Positions 29,204-41,411 of a stretch of 64,000 bases of DNA are shown here, piece by piece. Each line of letters begins with the position of its first letter. Within the stretch, counting starts at the first letter, position 1. This DNA comes from Begonia masoniana (Eukaryota > Streptophyta > Magnoliopsida > Cucurbitales > Begoniaceae). The stretch is from positions 30,766,018 to 30,830,017 of the forward strand of contig CM039510.1 of the NCBI GenBank assembly GCA_022432975.1, in the 5' to 3' direction. The translations under genes were made by a program, and so were the position numbers. The notes beneath the pieces are model-generated. The model did no database searches. It saw only the letters and a list, made by a program, of their open reading frames with translations, and was not told the origin of the DNA.

Positions 29204-30141
29204 TCTACATATGTTTTATCAAAGATTTTCTCTAAAATTCAAAACCTCACCACAACTTGCTAGAAAGGACAATAAATTTGATTTTGACAAGGAAAGCTTG
29301 GAAGTTTTTCTTGCACTTGAAAAGAAACTAGCTACAACCCTTATCATTGTGACACCTGACTACACCTTCTATTCGAAGTTATGTGTGATGCAAGAGACTA
29401 TGTAGTTAGAGCAGTTTTCAGGCAACAAAGAGACAAAATATTCTATGCAATCTACCGTGCAAGCAAAACATTAAACGAGGCTCAACAGAACTACATCACC
29501 CATTGAAAAGGAGTTGTTGATAAAGTTTTATGAATTTGATAAATTCAGACCATACATCTTTGAATCAAAAGTGATCGTGTACATAGATCATGCAACAATT
29601 AAATTTCTCATTTCAATAAAAGACGTGAAGCTTGCATTGATAAGATGGATTCTATAGCTACAAGATTTTGACTTAGAAATTAGTATAGAAAAGGTCCAGA
29701 GAACAAACTAGCGATCTCCTTTTGTGACTCACAGAGCAAGAGATAGCAATTGAGAATATATTAATCAATAAGAAATTCCATGATGAACCGTTGCTCGCCA
29801 TTCAAGAAAAAGAAATACCTAAACACTGTTGAATTTAGGCTTAGTGTGGAACAACCTATTTGCTACTTTGGTACTTTATTTATAGTTCTTGCATTCTAGA
29901 TGACAATCGGACATTCTAAAAGGATTAATGATGCATCTTCTTGGGGTAGTGTGGTCTCAGTGTAAATTACTCGTCAACTATATCATGCCTCCTGATCTAA
30001 ACTTTCACAAGAGAAAAAAAAAATCCACATGAGATAAGATTCTATCTATGGAACAAGCCATATCTGTTCAGAGACTACATTGATAAGATCATTCAACGTT
30101 GCATTCCGAATAAAGAAATTGAAGACGTTCTAAGACATTGT
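29204..30141 (+). pseudogene. Athila-like pol, piece 2 (RT end, RNase H, start of integrase)
   Basis: Directly after the hAT element the frame resumes with a connection-domain stretch (DNKFDFDKESLEVFLALEK at 29260-29316), then RNase H remnants (ASKTLNEAQQNY near 29460-29495) and the start of integrase (KEIEDVLRHC near 30110-30140). Stops are present throughout. The break at 30141 is the insertion point of the copia element. Confidence 0.75.
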
Positions 30142-30441
30142 TGTTAGGATTAGACGCAATAATCCACCTGTAACGAATGATCGAGAATACAAAAAAGAAA
30201 CAACACACAGATTTATAGTGGTTCACTCTCGTTGTGAGAGCTACGTCCACTGGCCGCTGACAGATTTCACTAAGATCAAAAACGAGTTACAAAGGTTTTG
30301 CCTCACACTCTCAGTTACTCTCACTTATCACTCGATAACCTAAATATGTCTTTATATACTAGACGATTTAGGGTTACAGAATAACAGGGTACATAATGAC
30401 TAAAATACCCCTAAACCTAAATTAGGCTCCATAACTCAACA
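30142..30441 (-). mobile_element. Left (3') LTR of the copia element
   Basis: 300 bp, starts TGTTAGGATT and ends CTCAACA. About 95% identical by eye to the right LTR. The next 20 bases rightward form the PPT in sense (AAGTGAGAGAT before TGTTGAG). Confidence 0.92.
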
Positions 30442-30691
30442 ATCTCTCACTTAGAGACTAATCTCATCATCTCTCCATCTGTAGCGGCTTCATTTCAATG
30501 TCTCATCCAAGAAGTCCGACTGAAGTTGCGCACAACTTCAGCTTCTCACTCGTCACTGCTTTCGTCAACATATCAGCTGGATTCCGACTTCCTTGGATCT
30601 TCTCAAGCACTAATACTCCATCTTCTAAGGCGCATCTTATGAAGTGATAACGTACCTGTATATGCTTTGTCTTGCCATGATAAATCGGATT

Positions 30692-31846
30692 CTATGCCAA
30701 ATAGATGGCACTTTGGCTGTCACAATGCAATACACTCTCATCGTAGTTTTGGCCTAACTCGCGTAAAAGAGGCTGCAACCACATCATCTCTTTTACGGCT
30801 TCTGTCACTGTAATATACTCGGCTTCACAACTAGAAAGAGCAACGACATCTTGAAGTCTTGAAACCCAACTGATTGCGGTATCACCCAAAGTGTAGACAT
30901 ACCTAGTCCTGCTCTTACTACTGTCAATATGACCACCATTATCAGCATCAACGTATCCATCTAGACCCAAGTCTGATTTTCGAAAACATAAAGCGAACTT
31001 TAAACTTCCCTTCAAGTATCGCAAGATCCATTTTACGGCTTCCCAAAGTTTCCTTCCTAGATTACTCATAAACCTGCTGACAACTCCCACTACATGTGCA
31101 ATGTCTGGTCGTCTGCAAACCATCGCGTACATAAGACTACCAACAACAGAGACATATGGAACAATAGCCATGTAGTCATTCTCTTCATCGGTCGAAGGTG
31201 ACTGATCTTTGGATAGTCTGAAATGACTAGCCAACGGTGTAGTGACTGGCTAAGCATCGTGCATCTTGAACCTACTAAAAACCTTCTTTACGTACTCTTC
31301 TTGTGACAGTTTGAGAACCTCCTTATCCCTGAAGATCCTCATCCCAAGGATTTGTTTTGCAACACCCAAATCCTTCATTGCAAACTCTTTAGATAACTTC
31401 CTCTTCAGCCTGTCAATCTCATGCAAGCTTGCTCCAGCAATCAACATATCATCAACGTAAAGGAGCAGAATAATAAAGGAATTATCAAACCTTTTGATGT
31501 AGCAGCAGTGATCGGCTTCACATCTCACAAAGCTGTTATTTTTCATGAAGCTATTAAGCCTTTTGTACCATTGTCTTAGAGCCTGTTTCAAACCGTACAA
31601 GCGCTTCTGAAGCTTACACACAAGCTCCTCTTTATCTTTCACCTCGAAACCTTGTGGTTGCCGCATGTAGATCTCTTCATCTAAATCACCGTGAAGAAAA
31701 GCAGTTTTCACGTCCATCTGTTGAAGATGAAGGTCTTCTTTCACAACCAAACCCAAGACAGTTCTGATCGTCGTCAACTTCACCACTGGTGAGAAAATCT
31801 CGGTGTAGTCAATACCTTCCTTTTGTTGGAAACCTTTGACAACCAA
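30692..31846 (-). pseudogene. copia reverse transcriptase and RNase H
   Basis: RT is at 31250-31846 with MDVKTAFLHGDLDEEIYM and the catalytic box LLLYVDDMLIAG, both intact. RNase H follows at 30692-31234 (YVDADNGGHID, LSSCEAEY, and CDSQSAIYLA near the end). A stop/frame change at about 31240-31250 separates them. Sequence wording fits the Tork group. Confidence 0.9.
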
Positions 31847-31899
31847 CCTAACCTTGTATCGCTTGCTCCCATCATGTTCATCTTTAATTCAGTAAACCC

Positions 31900-33240
31900 A
31901 CTTGTTGTGCAGTGCTTTCTTACCCTTAGACAACTCAGCTAATTGTCAAGTTTGATTTGATTTCAATGAGTCCATCTCATCTTTCATGGCTGCCTCCCAC
32001 TTAATCGAATCATCAGACTGTGCTGCTTCCTCATAATATTCTGGTTCACCTGCGCCGGTCAGCAGGATGTAATTAAGAGACGGAGACCATCTATGGACTG
32101 GTTTGCTGATTCTAGATGATCTTCTCAGTTCTGCAATCGACGTTTGCGGATTTACCTCTGGAGCCACATTCTCGTCAACTTCTTCTTCAACAACACCCCG
32201 AGTTTCTTCAACAGTCAGACTATTATCACCTGAAAAATTTCTAAAGTTGACCACAGTAGACTCTTTCAATATAGAACTCCCACTGCTAGAAGTCTTTCTA
32301 ACAGCATCTTTGTAAAGAACCTGTTCGTTGAAGATGACGTTCCTACTGCGAATAATCTTCCAATTTTGATTATCCCAGAAACGATAACCAAACTCGGTGT
32401 CACCATAACCAATAAGAAAACACTTATTAGATTTCGAATCAAGCTTGCTTTTATCAGAAACATCAATATGAACATATGATAAGCAACCAACAACTTTCAA
32501 AAAAGAAAAGTTTACCTTTTCACCTCTCCAAACTTCTTCTGGAACTTTGAAATCTAGAGGTACAGAGGGTCCTCTATTGATCAGGTAGGCTGTTGTGCTG
32601 ACTGCATCTGCCTAAAAGGTTTTAGGCAGCCCGGCGTGCAATCTCATGCTCCTTGCACGCTCATTCAGCATTCTGTTCATCCTTTCAGCTACTCAATTCT
32701 CTTGAGGCATTCGAGGAATAGTTTTATGCATCTTGATTCTATTTATAGCACAATACTCTCTGAAATATGCATTGATGTACTCGCCTCCGTTGTCGGACCT
32801 CAAACACTTCACTTTCAGATTCGTTACATTCTCAACCAAAGCCTTTCACTTCTTGAAAACACTGAATACATCAGACTTGTTCTTCATAAAGTAGACTCAA
32901 ACTTTTCTTGTTGAATCATCTATGAACGTCACGTAGTAGTATGATCCACCAAGAGAAGAAACGGGTGCGGGTCCCCACACGTCAGTGTGAACCAATTCCA
33001 GTTTTTCTTTTTTCAGCTCTTTCCCAACTTTTAAGAAAGTGACACGTTTCTGTTTCTCAAAAATACAGCTTTCACACAGCTGATGTTCGACAGACTTCAA
33101 CTCCAAAATCTGACCACTCTTGACAAGAAGTTTCATTCATTTCTCGCTCATGTGGCCCAACCTGCAATGCCACAACTCTGTGTTCTTCGAACTATTAACA
33201 ACAGCAACTGTGTCTCTGCATATAGAAGTCATGTATAAGG
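31900..33240 (-). pseudogene. copia integrase and linker
   Basis: Pre-integrase and start of the core at 32897-33136 (CESCIFEK zinc half, HTDVWGP with the first catalytic Asp, FIDDSTRKV). From 32500 to 32896 the core is broken by stops. 31946-32500 is the integrase C-terminal and linker region (KCFLIGYGD, WDNQNWKIIRSRNVIF). The frame ends with a further break before RT. Confidence 0.85.
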
Positions 33241-33241
33241 T

Positions 33242-34374
33242 TCATGTTTTCTGACCTCGAGCGACTACCATCGCTCCTTTAGTTACCTTCCAAGTACTGG
33301 TTCCGAAACTGACATTATGACCTTCACTATCAAGCTGTCCAACTGAAATTTTACTGATCTTCCAAACAGAATCGTTTGCCATATTCAGTTTGATGTCACC
33401 GATGCACACAATATCCAGTTGCTCACCATCTGCAAGGTAGACATTCCCATAATTTCCAGCCATATAATTCTCCATTAATTCCTTGTGTGCGGTGGTGTGA
33501 AACGACGCTCCCGAGTTCAAGACCCATGAGTCTATCGGGCTGTCAACTAAAAGAAGCAAAGCATCAGTGATGTCTACCGTTACTGCATTTGCTGTATCAC
33601 CTTTGTCATTTCCGTTCTTCTTCAGTCCTCTGCAATCCTTCTTCATGTGGCCCTACTTACCACAATTCCAGCACTCAAGTGTTCGCCGGGACTTAGACTG
33701 ACCCCTTTCATTTTTTGACTTGGATCTGGATTTGCCCCTACCCCGGTTGGAGTTTCTCTCATTATTTCTTCCTCTGATTTCAACATTTAGAGCTAAGCTT
33801 TTCGATGTTGTACCAGATTCAATTTTACGAACTTTCTCGGCAAGAATACAATCCCTCACATCGGTGAATACCAATTTTACACTTCCGACTGAATTACCGA
33901 CTGCTGCCCTCATAAGCTCCCAACTATTCGGTAGAGATGCCAACAAAATTAGGGCATGAACCTCATCCCCAAAATCAATGTCCACATATAGCAATTGATT
34001 CACAATCGTATTGAATTCCCTTAAATGTGTTGCGACAAAAATACCATCAATCATCTTCAGATTAAAAAGCTTCTTCATAAGAAATACCTTATTATTCGCA
34101 GAAGGTTTCTCGTACATATCAGATAGAGCCTTCATCAGACTTGCGGTTGTCTTCTCCTTCACCACGTTGTAAGCAACGCTTTTGGCTAGCGTCAATCGGA
34201 CGACTCCCAAAACCTGTTTGTCAAGGAGATTCCATTCACTGTCTTCCATCTTCTCTAGTTTCACACTCAAAGGAAGATGAAATTTCTTTCCGTATAAGTA
34301 ATCCTCAATTTGAACGCAAAATCTGTCCCATCAAATTTTCCAATACCGTGTCCTGTGCTATCGTCGCCTGCCAT
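33242..34374 (-). pseudogene. copia gag and protease
   Basis: ATG at 34374 opens a frame beginning MAGDDSTGHGIGKFDGT that is frameshifted within about 35 codons; gag then continues at 34270-33653. A TAG splits the zinc knuckle: CWNCGK, stop, then GHMKKDC. The protease follows with DSWVLNSGASFHTT, in which the usual active-site Asp-Ser-Gly reads Asn-Ser-Gly, so it would be catalytically dead even without stops. Confidence 0.85.
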
Positions 34375-35019
34375 CGTTATCAAAAAATTCCGTTTAAAAA
34401 ATCAAAATAAATCCTATAAAATATTCCGAACCAACAAAAAATGCCCAATAAACCAATAATTTTCTGATTAACTATTCAACCCAATACTCAATCCAAGTCC
34501 GCCCAAAAACAGATAATTTTATTCCCAAAAATATCCCAAAAAACTTGCTGTTAGTCAAAGACCAAAATTCAGTGGATCCGATTGAACTCAGATCGGAGTT
34601 GAAGAATGGGCGGCGGCGGCGGCGATTCTTCTCGAGTCTGCGTCGGAGCGACTGGGCGCTGCACTATTCGTCGTCGGCCATGCGGTGGGTTCTGATCGGC
34701 GCTTGGCTGTTTGCGCGACAATTCTGCGAACTGGGGAACAGCGCTTCTCCTCTCTCGGCGTCTTCTGTGTGTGACGCACGGCGGTTAAGGCTCGGAGAGG
34801 CGGCCGAAAAAAACTTCTTCTGAACAGCAATGGCAGCGACAATGCTTCTGTCAGACGATGGACGGCGACTGAAGAACGGCCGGTGTTTCTCCTCTGTTCT
34901 TCGCCCTTCGCTGCGAGCTAATCTGTTTTTCTTCTCGAAATTACAAACCTGAAATCGATCGATACCCTTCGAAGAATGATTTTCGAAAAACCGCTTCAAC
35001 TTGAAACTCTGATACCAGT
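34375..35019 (-). other. 5' leader of the copia element and PBS
   Basis: Between gag ATG and right LTR. Contains the iMet PBS (sense TGGTATCAGAG, plus 35007-35017) and a GC-rich block with CGG repeats at 34609-34625. Apparent open frames on both strands here have no recognisable product. Confidence 0.7.
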
Positions 35020-35321
35020 TGTTAGGATTAGACGCCCAAATCCACCTGTAACGAACGATTGAGAATACGAAAAAAAAAAACAACACACAAATTTATAGTG
35101 GTTCACTCTCGTTGTGAGAGATACGTCCACTAGCCGCTGACAGATTTCACTAAGATAAAAAACGAGTTACAAAGGTTTTGTCTCACACTCTCAGTTACTC
35201 TCACTTATCACTCGATAACCTAAATACGTCTTTATATATTAGACGATTTAGGGTTACAGAATAACAGAGTACATAATGACTAAAATACCCCCAAACCTAA
35301 ATTAGGCTCCATAACTCAACA
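35020..35321 (-). mobile_element. Right (5') LTR of the copia element
   Basis: 302 bp, TGTTAGGATT to CTCAACA, followed by the ATTGT target copy. Includes a 10-base A run near 35070 missing from the left LTR. Confidence 0.92.
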
Positions 35322-35975
35322 ATTGTCACTCTTTAGAGTACGCTAGTAATTTCAGCGAGATAGAACAGTCGCCAAAGTACTCTAGTCCATTTTTTATTGG
35401 GCGACAAGCTTTAAGGACGCACATCATTTCGTCGCTCGCTATGATTGATGTCAAAGGGTGGAAACATTTCAAAAAACAAGAAATGCCCCTAAAGTCAATT
35501 TTGGAAGTGGAGCTTTTTGCTGTGTGGGGTATTGACATCATGCGTATCCTAGTGAGCGTACACTACATCTCTAAGTGGTTTAAAGTTGTTGCACTACTGG
35601 TGAACAATGCTCAAGTGGTTGTCAATTTTTCTGAAGAAAAACATTTTCACTCGTTATGGCACTCACGCAATCATTACTGATAAAGATACACACTTCTGCA
35701 ACCAGAATTTTGAAATACTTCTGACAAAGTAATATGTAAACGATAAGATTGTCACAATCTATTATCCTCATACCAATGGATCAACCAAAGTTTCAAATCA
35801 AGAAACTACGAGAATTTTGGAGAAAATAATGAACTTGACAAGAAAAATTTTGTCTAGAAAATTAGATGATGCTGTAAGGGCGTACCACACTGTATTTAAA
35901 ACTCAAATAAGAATATCTCCCTATACGTTAATTTTTGGCAAAACATGATATCTAGTGGTTGAAGTAGAGCATACG
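35322..35975 (+). pseudogene. Athila-like pol, piece 3 (integrase)
   Basis: Continues the integrase interrupted at 30141: GIDIMR near 35528-35545, H-Y-I-S-K-W-F at 35560-35580, ITDKDTHFCNQNF near 35675-35713, YYPHTNGSTKVSNQE near 35762-35806, AYHTVFKTQIRISPY near 35882-35926. These correspond to the core up to the third catalytic residue (E in N-Q-E). Frames shift several times. Nothing recognisable follows after about 35975. Confidence 0.75.
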
Positions 35976-36840
35976 CTCAAATCAGCAAAGTTCTTGTTTG
36001 CCTGTTAATTTAATCATTAGATTTATTAAATTTCTCTTATATGTAGAAGTAGGTTAATTGTCTTTCATAAAAGTTGTCAACATTCAAAACCATCATGAAA
36101 AAATCAACTGGATTGGAAACAACACATCATATTGGAAGAAAAAACACTCATCGGATTGGAAACAAAACACATAGAAGAGCAAGAAAGACCTATACAGAAA
36201 CAAGACACTTATCAGATTGGATAAAAAAAACAATTCACAAAGGGCGAAAGGATCAGATGAGCAACCTGAACCAGGAGGTTTAGGCGGGGGTGGGAATTGC
36301 TTCCTCGACGGAGGAAAGCATCATCAACGACATTGCATCCGTATAGAAAGAGAGAAAAGAGGAGAAGAAGAAGAAAATCAGCAACCTCAGGCCGGAGATT
36401 TGGGCAGGGGTTGTAATCGCTTCGTCAGCGTAGGAAAACATATACCATAGTCGACAGAGTAGTAGGGAGCGAAAGAAAAATGAAACTTGGATTGAGAAGT
36501 AATGGGAGGAATGATGGGACGATTGTGAAATTTGTGTTCCCCATGCAGAAATGATGAAATTGCAGGGTCAATTTTACGTCCCCGCTGCAAAGAAAGGAAA
36601 GGAGGGAAATCTACAGAAGAGAGCTTCACGAAGGAAGGGGAGTCCTGACATAGTCTTTTTCTTTTTTTGGTTTAAATTTTTATTTATTCAAGGGTAAAAT
36701 GTATTTTTTGGACTGAACTATCAGATGAGTGTAAAAAATAGATTAAACTTTGTTTTTATGCAAGAAATAGCTCCAAGCATTGAAAATGGATAAAATATGG
36801 CTTTCCGGCAAACCGTGTACCACCCGCGGGGAGTGATCTG
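35976..36840. other. Unassigned sequence after the Athila-like pol
   Basis: Purine-rich sequence with loose repeats of GATTGGAAACAAAACAC type (36108-36170). Possibly the 3' untranslated part of the Athila-like element. No gene, LTR end or PPT recognised. Confidence 0.4.
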
Positions 36841-37131
36841 AAGAGAACGGGTTGCCGCGTGCGGAGAACAGCAACCCGTGTTCCCTCGGGGACATTTCAG
36901 AGGGTGAAAATCCTCCCCATGCACGTGCGCCTCACGTTCGCAGGGGAGTCTTTACCCTCTAAAATGTCCCCGAGGGGACACGTGTTGCCGTTTTCCGCAC
37001 GCGGCAACCCATTCTCCCCGATGAGGTATTTCAGAGGGTGAAAACCACCCGCGAACGTGAGGCGCACGTGCACGGGTTGGGGGGGGGGGGTCTTCACCCC
37101 ACAAGCGCCCGTGACGGAAAACGGGTTGCCG
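36841..37131. repeat. Foldback cluster: nested GC-rich inverted repeats
   Basis: Arm 36848-36915 (GGGTTGCCGCGTGCGGAGAA and on to AGAGGGTGAAAA) is the inverted, about 85% matching partner of 36945-37013. A second pair, GCACGTGCGCCTCACGTTCGC at 36920-36940, pairs with its inverse at 37053-37073. A run of 12 Gs lies at 37080-37091. Base composition (GC-rich) contrasts sharply with the AT-rich flanks. No coding content. Confidence 0.8.
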
Positions 37132-37996
37132 TTCAAAAATATCAGTTTTTCAATAAGAAATACTTTTTTGTCTAGATTTTATTATTATCTTACAATAAGT
37201 CTCATTTATTAACAAAATTAATTAATTTCTCATATAAAATAAAAAAAATGTGGATAATAATATCAATGACATGTAACAGTCTACAATTTGATCCTCAAAT
37301 CCCATAAACATTTCCAAACTTGACACAACATAATTGTTTCAAAAACTACCCTCCAATATGTGATTCAGATACTACCACAAACACCACACGCCAGAAATAT
37401 TAGAATTTAATGTTGAAACAACAAATACATAACAAAAAGTTGATACCACAGTTAAGTCAAATACTATAAAAAAATTGGGCAAAATATTTCCTAAGAATAA
37501 ATCAGAAATTTTACAAATTCTGGATTTATAAGTGTAACAAAGTCCATATATAGATATAATATACATCACACCTTCCCAAAAATCTAAAACCCTCTTTGGC
37601 CAAAATGCTCCGATAGTAAAACAAGAGATAAGGTTGAACATCCTAACGATCACCCACCAAAGAGTTGGTTTTCCACCTATCAAGATCCTTCGTAAGAATT
37701 ATAAGCTAAGATAACAAATGTTTCGAACTATAATCTAAGCCGCGGTGGAAAGAATTTAGATTCAAAGAAGAAACAAGTATTGATCAGGATAAAAAAAAAG
37801 GGGGGGCTAATTTTCAGAGACTATGGCAAACGTACTTACCAATTCCACTATGGTGATGACGTCTGACAGAGTTTCCAACAAATGGAACTTGATCCACCAC
37901 ACACCGTGAAGGCTGCTAATATTGGAAAAGCCCACACTTTTTTACACAAAATTGAATCGTTTAGAATCACGAAGATATAAAAGTAGATAGTTTGAT
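37132..37996. other. AT-rich intergenic sequence
   Basis: No feature recognised. Short open frames on the minus strand (37372-37683) have no recognisable motif. Confidence 0.5.
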
Positions 37997-38166
37997 TCCA
38001 ACTTTAGGTTAAAAAACTTAATTTTTTAATTAATTACAATATAGCTAATCTCTTCTAATTATTTAGGTTAAAATTATCAAATTTTCATAAATAAACTAAA
38101 TATTATGGACAATTAAGTTTAGAGTCACGTGGATAAAAAAATTAAGTTTTTCAACCTAAAGTTGGA
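37997..38166. mobile_element. MITE-like element with 30-bp inverted ends
   Basis: Ends TCCAACTTTAGGTT and AACCTAAAGTTGGA continue inward into matching AAAAACTTAATTTTTT and its inverse, giving about 30 bp of terminal inverted repeat in a 170-bp AT-rich element. A clear target duplication is not visible, so superfamily is left open. Confidence 0.7.
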
Positions 38167-38925
38167 CCATCCGGTCGTGCTTTTGGTTCCCATTCCCATT
38201 ATCATATGGGTTTTGGTGTCCAAATAGAAGATGAGGTGTCGAGAAGAGTGATTGCTGGGTCAAAGGGATGCACGGTGAAAGATTCGGCTGTCTCTCCCCA
38301 CTTCCTCGCGGAGAGCGTCGGAGTCCCCTTGATACTCGTCGGCGACAAACAGGGGATTTCTCTCCCTGAGTAGACCTAACTTTTTTCGACGAAGGGTGGG
38401 TTTCATGGATCAAAAAGGCTGAGCGGCAAGCACTACAATCGGCTAGGCCGTGTCAATCCAGATAACAGAGCTCATATAATTTCTGAATTTTAGATTGGCA
38501 AAGCATAAGTAGGGGTGGGCAAGAGTTCGGTTCGGTTCGGTTTTGGACCAAACAGAACCGAAATCATCGGTTTCGGTTTCGATTTCGATTTTCAAACCAA
38601 AAACCGAAACCGAAACCGATTGACTTATACCAGACCCGAACCAAACTTTTCGGTTTCGGTTCGGTTCTGGTCGGTTCCTGCTTTTTTGACCACGTTGACC
38701 AGGCTGCTTCACTCCACGACTCCTTGCTGGGCCCTAGCTGCTGCCTCTTCCTGGAAGTCAGTTGTTCTTTCCAAGAAGCTTATTCATCTTCATAACAAAT
38801 CTTTTGAATTTTGATGCAGCAAATATTTAGGATAAAAGAAATACCGAATTACTAACAAAAACAGAAACAATCTAACAACATTCAAAATTTTGAAAGACAG
38901 AAAACAGATTACATAGCACAATCAT
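38167..38925. other. Intergenic sequence with a GGTTC-rich block
   Basis: TAGGGGTGGGCAAG at 38512 looks like the left end of another hAT-type element, followed by TCGGTT/AACCGA-type simple sequence to about 38680, but I cannot find the right end. The rest holds nothing recognisable. Confidence 0.45.
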
Positions 38926-41323
38926 TGTAGCGACCCTATTTACTGTACCCAATTTCCGTACATATTTTTCGTTTTCTTTTCTACTTAGCGTTTATGCGGA
39001 AAACAATTTGAAACAATTTAAAATCAATTGAATAAAACATTTAAAACAATTAAAACTATTATTTAAAACTATAATTAAAACAATTTACAAATAAAACAAA
39101 AGGGAGGGCAGAATCGTCATTCTGCCGAGAAGGAAGAGGAGCAACCGATCGCTGGCAGCGATTGCTGCCCAGCGCTCGATCGTTGCAGCGACCGATCGCT
39201 GCTCCAGCGATCGGTCGCTGCACGCTCTGGATGATTTTTCCAGAGCGCGGCGATCCATTAGTTGCTCTCTGGAAATCTGAAATCCCAGAGAGCAAACTCC
39301 ATGCACTTCAGCCTACATATGCACTCTAAACACTTCATCAAAACTTAACTCACTTCGCAATTTATCAATCCCAACTAAACGGCCTAAACATATATTAAAC
39401 TTTCGTAAAAACGAACTGCGTGGGTACGTTTAAAAATTGACAATCCCTCCTGTTTTAAATTACCACACAGTTCCAATGAAAACTTTATAAAAGCAGCTTA
39501 TAAAACAGGTTTCCAAAAACGTTTAAAACATCAAACATAAACTTATCTACTATCAGAGCCAAGCATCCTAAAATGTTCTAACTTTATATATATTTTACTC
39601 AAAATAACCCAATACCCTCAAAACACCATACATACGTCCCCACGGGTCGGGTTGAGCATCGACTGCGCCAGCACACCCACGCGAGCCATCCTCCTTCAAC
39701 GGCCTCATTCCTCAGGTGGAGGGATCTCATCCTCACCTGCCTCAAAGTCACCTACACCATACATACACACTATGAGATAAAAATCTCAGTAAACTCTACG
39801 TAAATGCCTATGCATGATTATGTATGCTCGATGCTATGAAAACAGTCCATGTCAGTTCATATATCAGTACGTGTCAGTCTATGGTTATCAGAAACGCTCG
39901 ACAGATAGATAGGGCACGTCCAGCGGTTAGACAGCCCACACCATCTGAAGGGAGGGAAACCCGCTCACCACGGAACGCCAGGTCTAAACCTCATCCCCGA
40001 TAACCCCATGTCATGGTTGTTTACTATGATGCTTTACTTGCCTTTACATGTATGTTCTTTTCATGAAATCCGTGCATAAATTCATTTTCATGATGTTTTA
40101 AAAAACCATGATGCGTGAACAGTTCAATATAACATAAAGTAAACAATCACATGTGTACCATTCAAGACGATAACCAAACACATATGTACCATCAAGACAA
40201 TAAACAAATAACATATAAAAACAACTAATCCTAACTACCCAAACCAAAAAGATTTAAACAAACAAATCCTCAAGGTTCCTCAAGACGACTTCGACGTACG
40301 GTGTAGGCCAATCGGCCAGAGTAAGTCACAAGAACTTACCTCGTGTCCGTTGCAGCTCAAACTTCGTCTACGAGCGTTGTTCACCTACGGCAATTCACAA
40401 CGATTATCAATCCAACGCGTCTAAACTTCTAATCGTCCGAATTTAATAAAATCCTTAACTAAGGAAATTTTCTAAAGCGTTAATCCAATTTATTGAGTTA
40501 TTTCATCTAGCAATACACACTCGGCACCTTAGATCCTAAATTACGAGTTTTTCCCTAAATCTCGAATTTTTACAAAATCTAACATTCGTCCTAAATCAAT
40601 TAAATTCGTCCAATAACGTTCAATACGTTCACTATATCCTTAATTACAGGCAAACCTATTGGTTTCGAACCCTAAATCGGATTTCTAACATAAACCCTAA
40701 CGAAAACCCTAATTGTTCAAATTCCGTAAAAATCAAAATAAATGCTCTAAGATCGTAGATTCATACCTAGGGCGTCGATTGGAGGAGAAAACGTGAAGAA
40801 AACGAGACGATCGGGAGACGAATCGGAGGTCGGAATGTCGAAGGATCGTCGATGGCAGAGAGAAAGGAGCTCTCTGGTTTTTCACGCGACAGAGGAGAAG
40901 TGAAGAAGAAAGAAAGGTTTTGTTATTTTATAATATTGATTTGGCAAATTACCGTTTTGCCATTCCTTTGATTTTCTATTTGTTTCGTCCTTCGTTTCAT
41001 TAATTGGCTAACTATTCGGTTTCTCCAAATCTCCTTATTTCACCAATAAATCTATCTTATTATTTGAGTTCTATTAAAACTGTCCATTCGCAAAACGGAC
41101 CTCATTTACTATTTTTACTAAAACGTCTTTTATATTACGAGAAACTTAATTACTCGAAATATAGCGTTATTACTCCGAAAATTCTCGTAAATTCCTTAAA
41201 ATTTCTATTAATCGTTAGGATTGCAATAAAGCTCTCTTTTCGCAAAACGGACTTGATTTGACATATTTACAAAAATGCCATCATATAATATAATATTAAT
41301 ATCCCGTAAAACTGGGTATTACA
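38926..41323 (-). mobile_element. Left (3') LTR of element G
   Basis: 2398 bp, plus-strand TGTAGCGACC to GGGTATTACA. In sense it holds a pyrimidine-rich leader, donor CCCTAG|GTATG (plus 40766), a 45-nt putative exon, then the conserved intron-like module. It provides the undisturbed reference for mapping the three insertions in the right LTR. Confidence 0.9.
39705..40384 (-). promoter_or_regulatory. Conserved LTR intron-like module, left LTR of element G
   Basis: Putative exon 40340-40384 (45 nt), donor GAG|GTAAGT at plus 40339, intron 39752-40339 (588 nt), acceptor GGTGTAG|G. CCTACACC at 39751-39758 is complementary to GGTGTAGG at 40300-40307. Hairpin TGAGATAAAAATCTCA at 39773-39788. The open acid-rich tail reads DFEAGEDEIPPPEE then TGA (39705-39707). 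The 45-nt exon has an in-frame TAG here that is TGG in the right LTR copy. Confidence 0.65.
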
Positions 41324-41411
41324 TTCCATCTACCTTATTTAGAATTTTGTCCACAAAATTAAATCATACAAACAACTCAGGATACTTAGCTATCATATCC
41401 TGCTGTCGCTC

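Larger units (their letters stand above)
30137..35326 (-). mobile_element. Tork-like Ty1/copia retrotransposon with 5-bp target duplication
   Basis: Element 30142-35321 (5180 bp) is flanked by ATTGT at 30137-30141 and 35322-35326. LTRs (300 and 302 bp) begin TGTTAGGATTAG and end AACTCAACA on the plus strand. A minus-strand iMet PBS (35007-35017) and a purine-rich PPT next to the left LTR set the direction. Internal order gag, protease, integrase, RT, RNase H is that of copia. LTRs differ at several positions and the coding region has several stops, so it is complete but inactive. Confidence 0.93.

Noticed and set aside
34545..35086. Captured host gene fragment in the copia leader
   Set aside because: GC-rich open frames on both strands, but no motif or splice structure to support a host origin.
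38512..38700. Second complete hAT element
   Set aside because: A TAGGGGTGGGCA-type left end is present but no inverted right end or 8-bp duplication was found.
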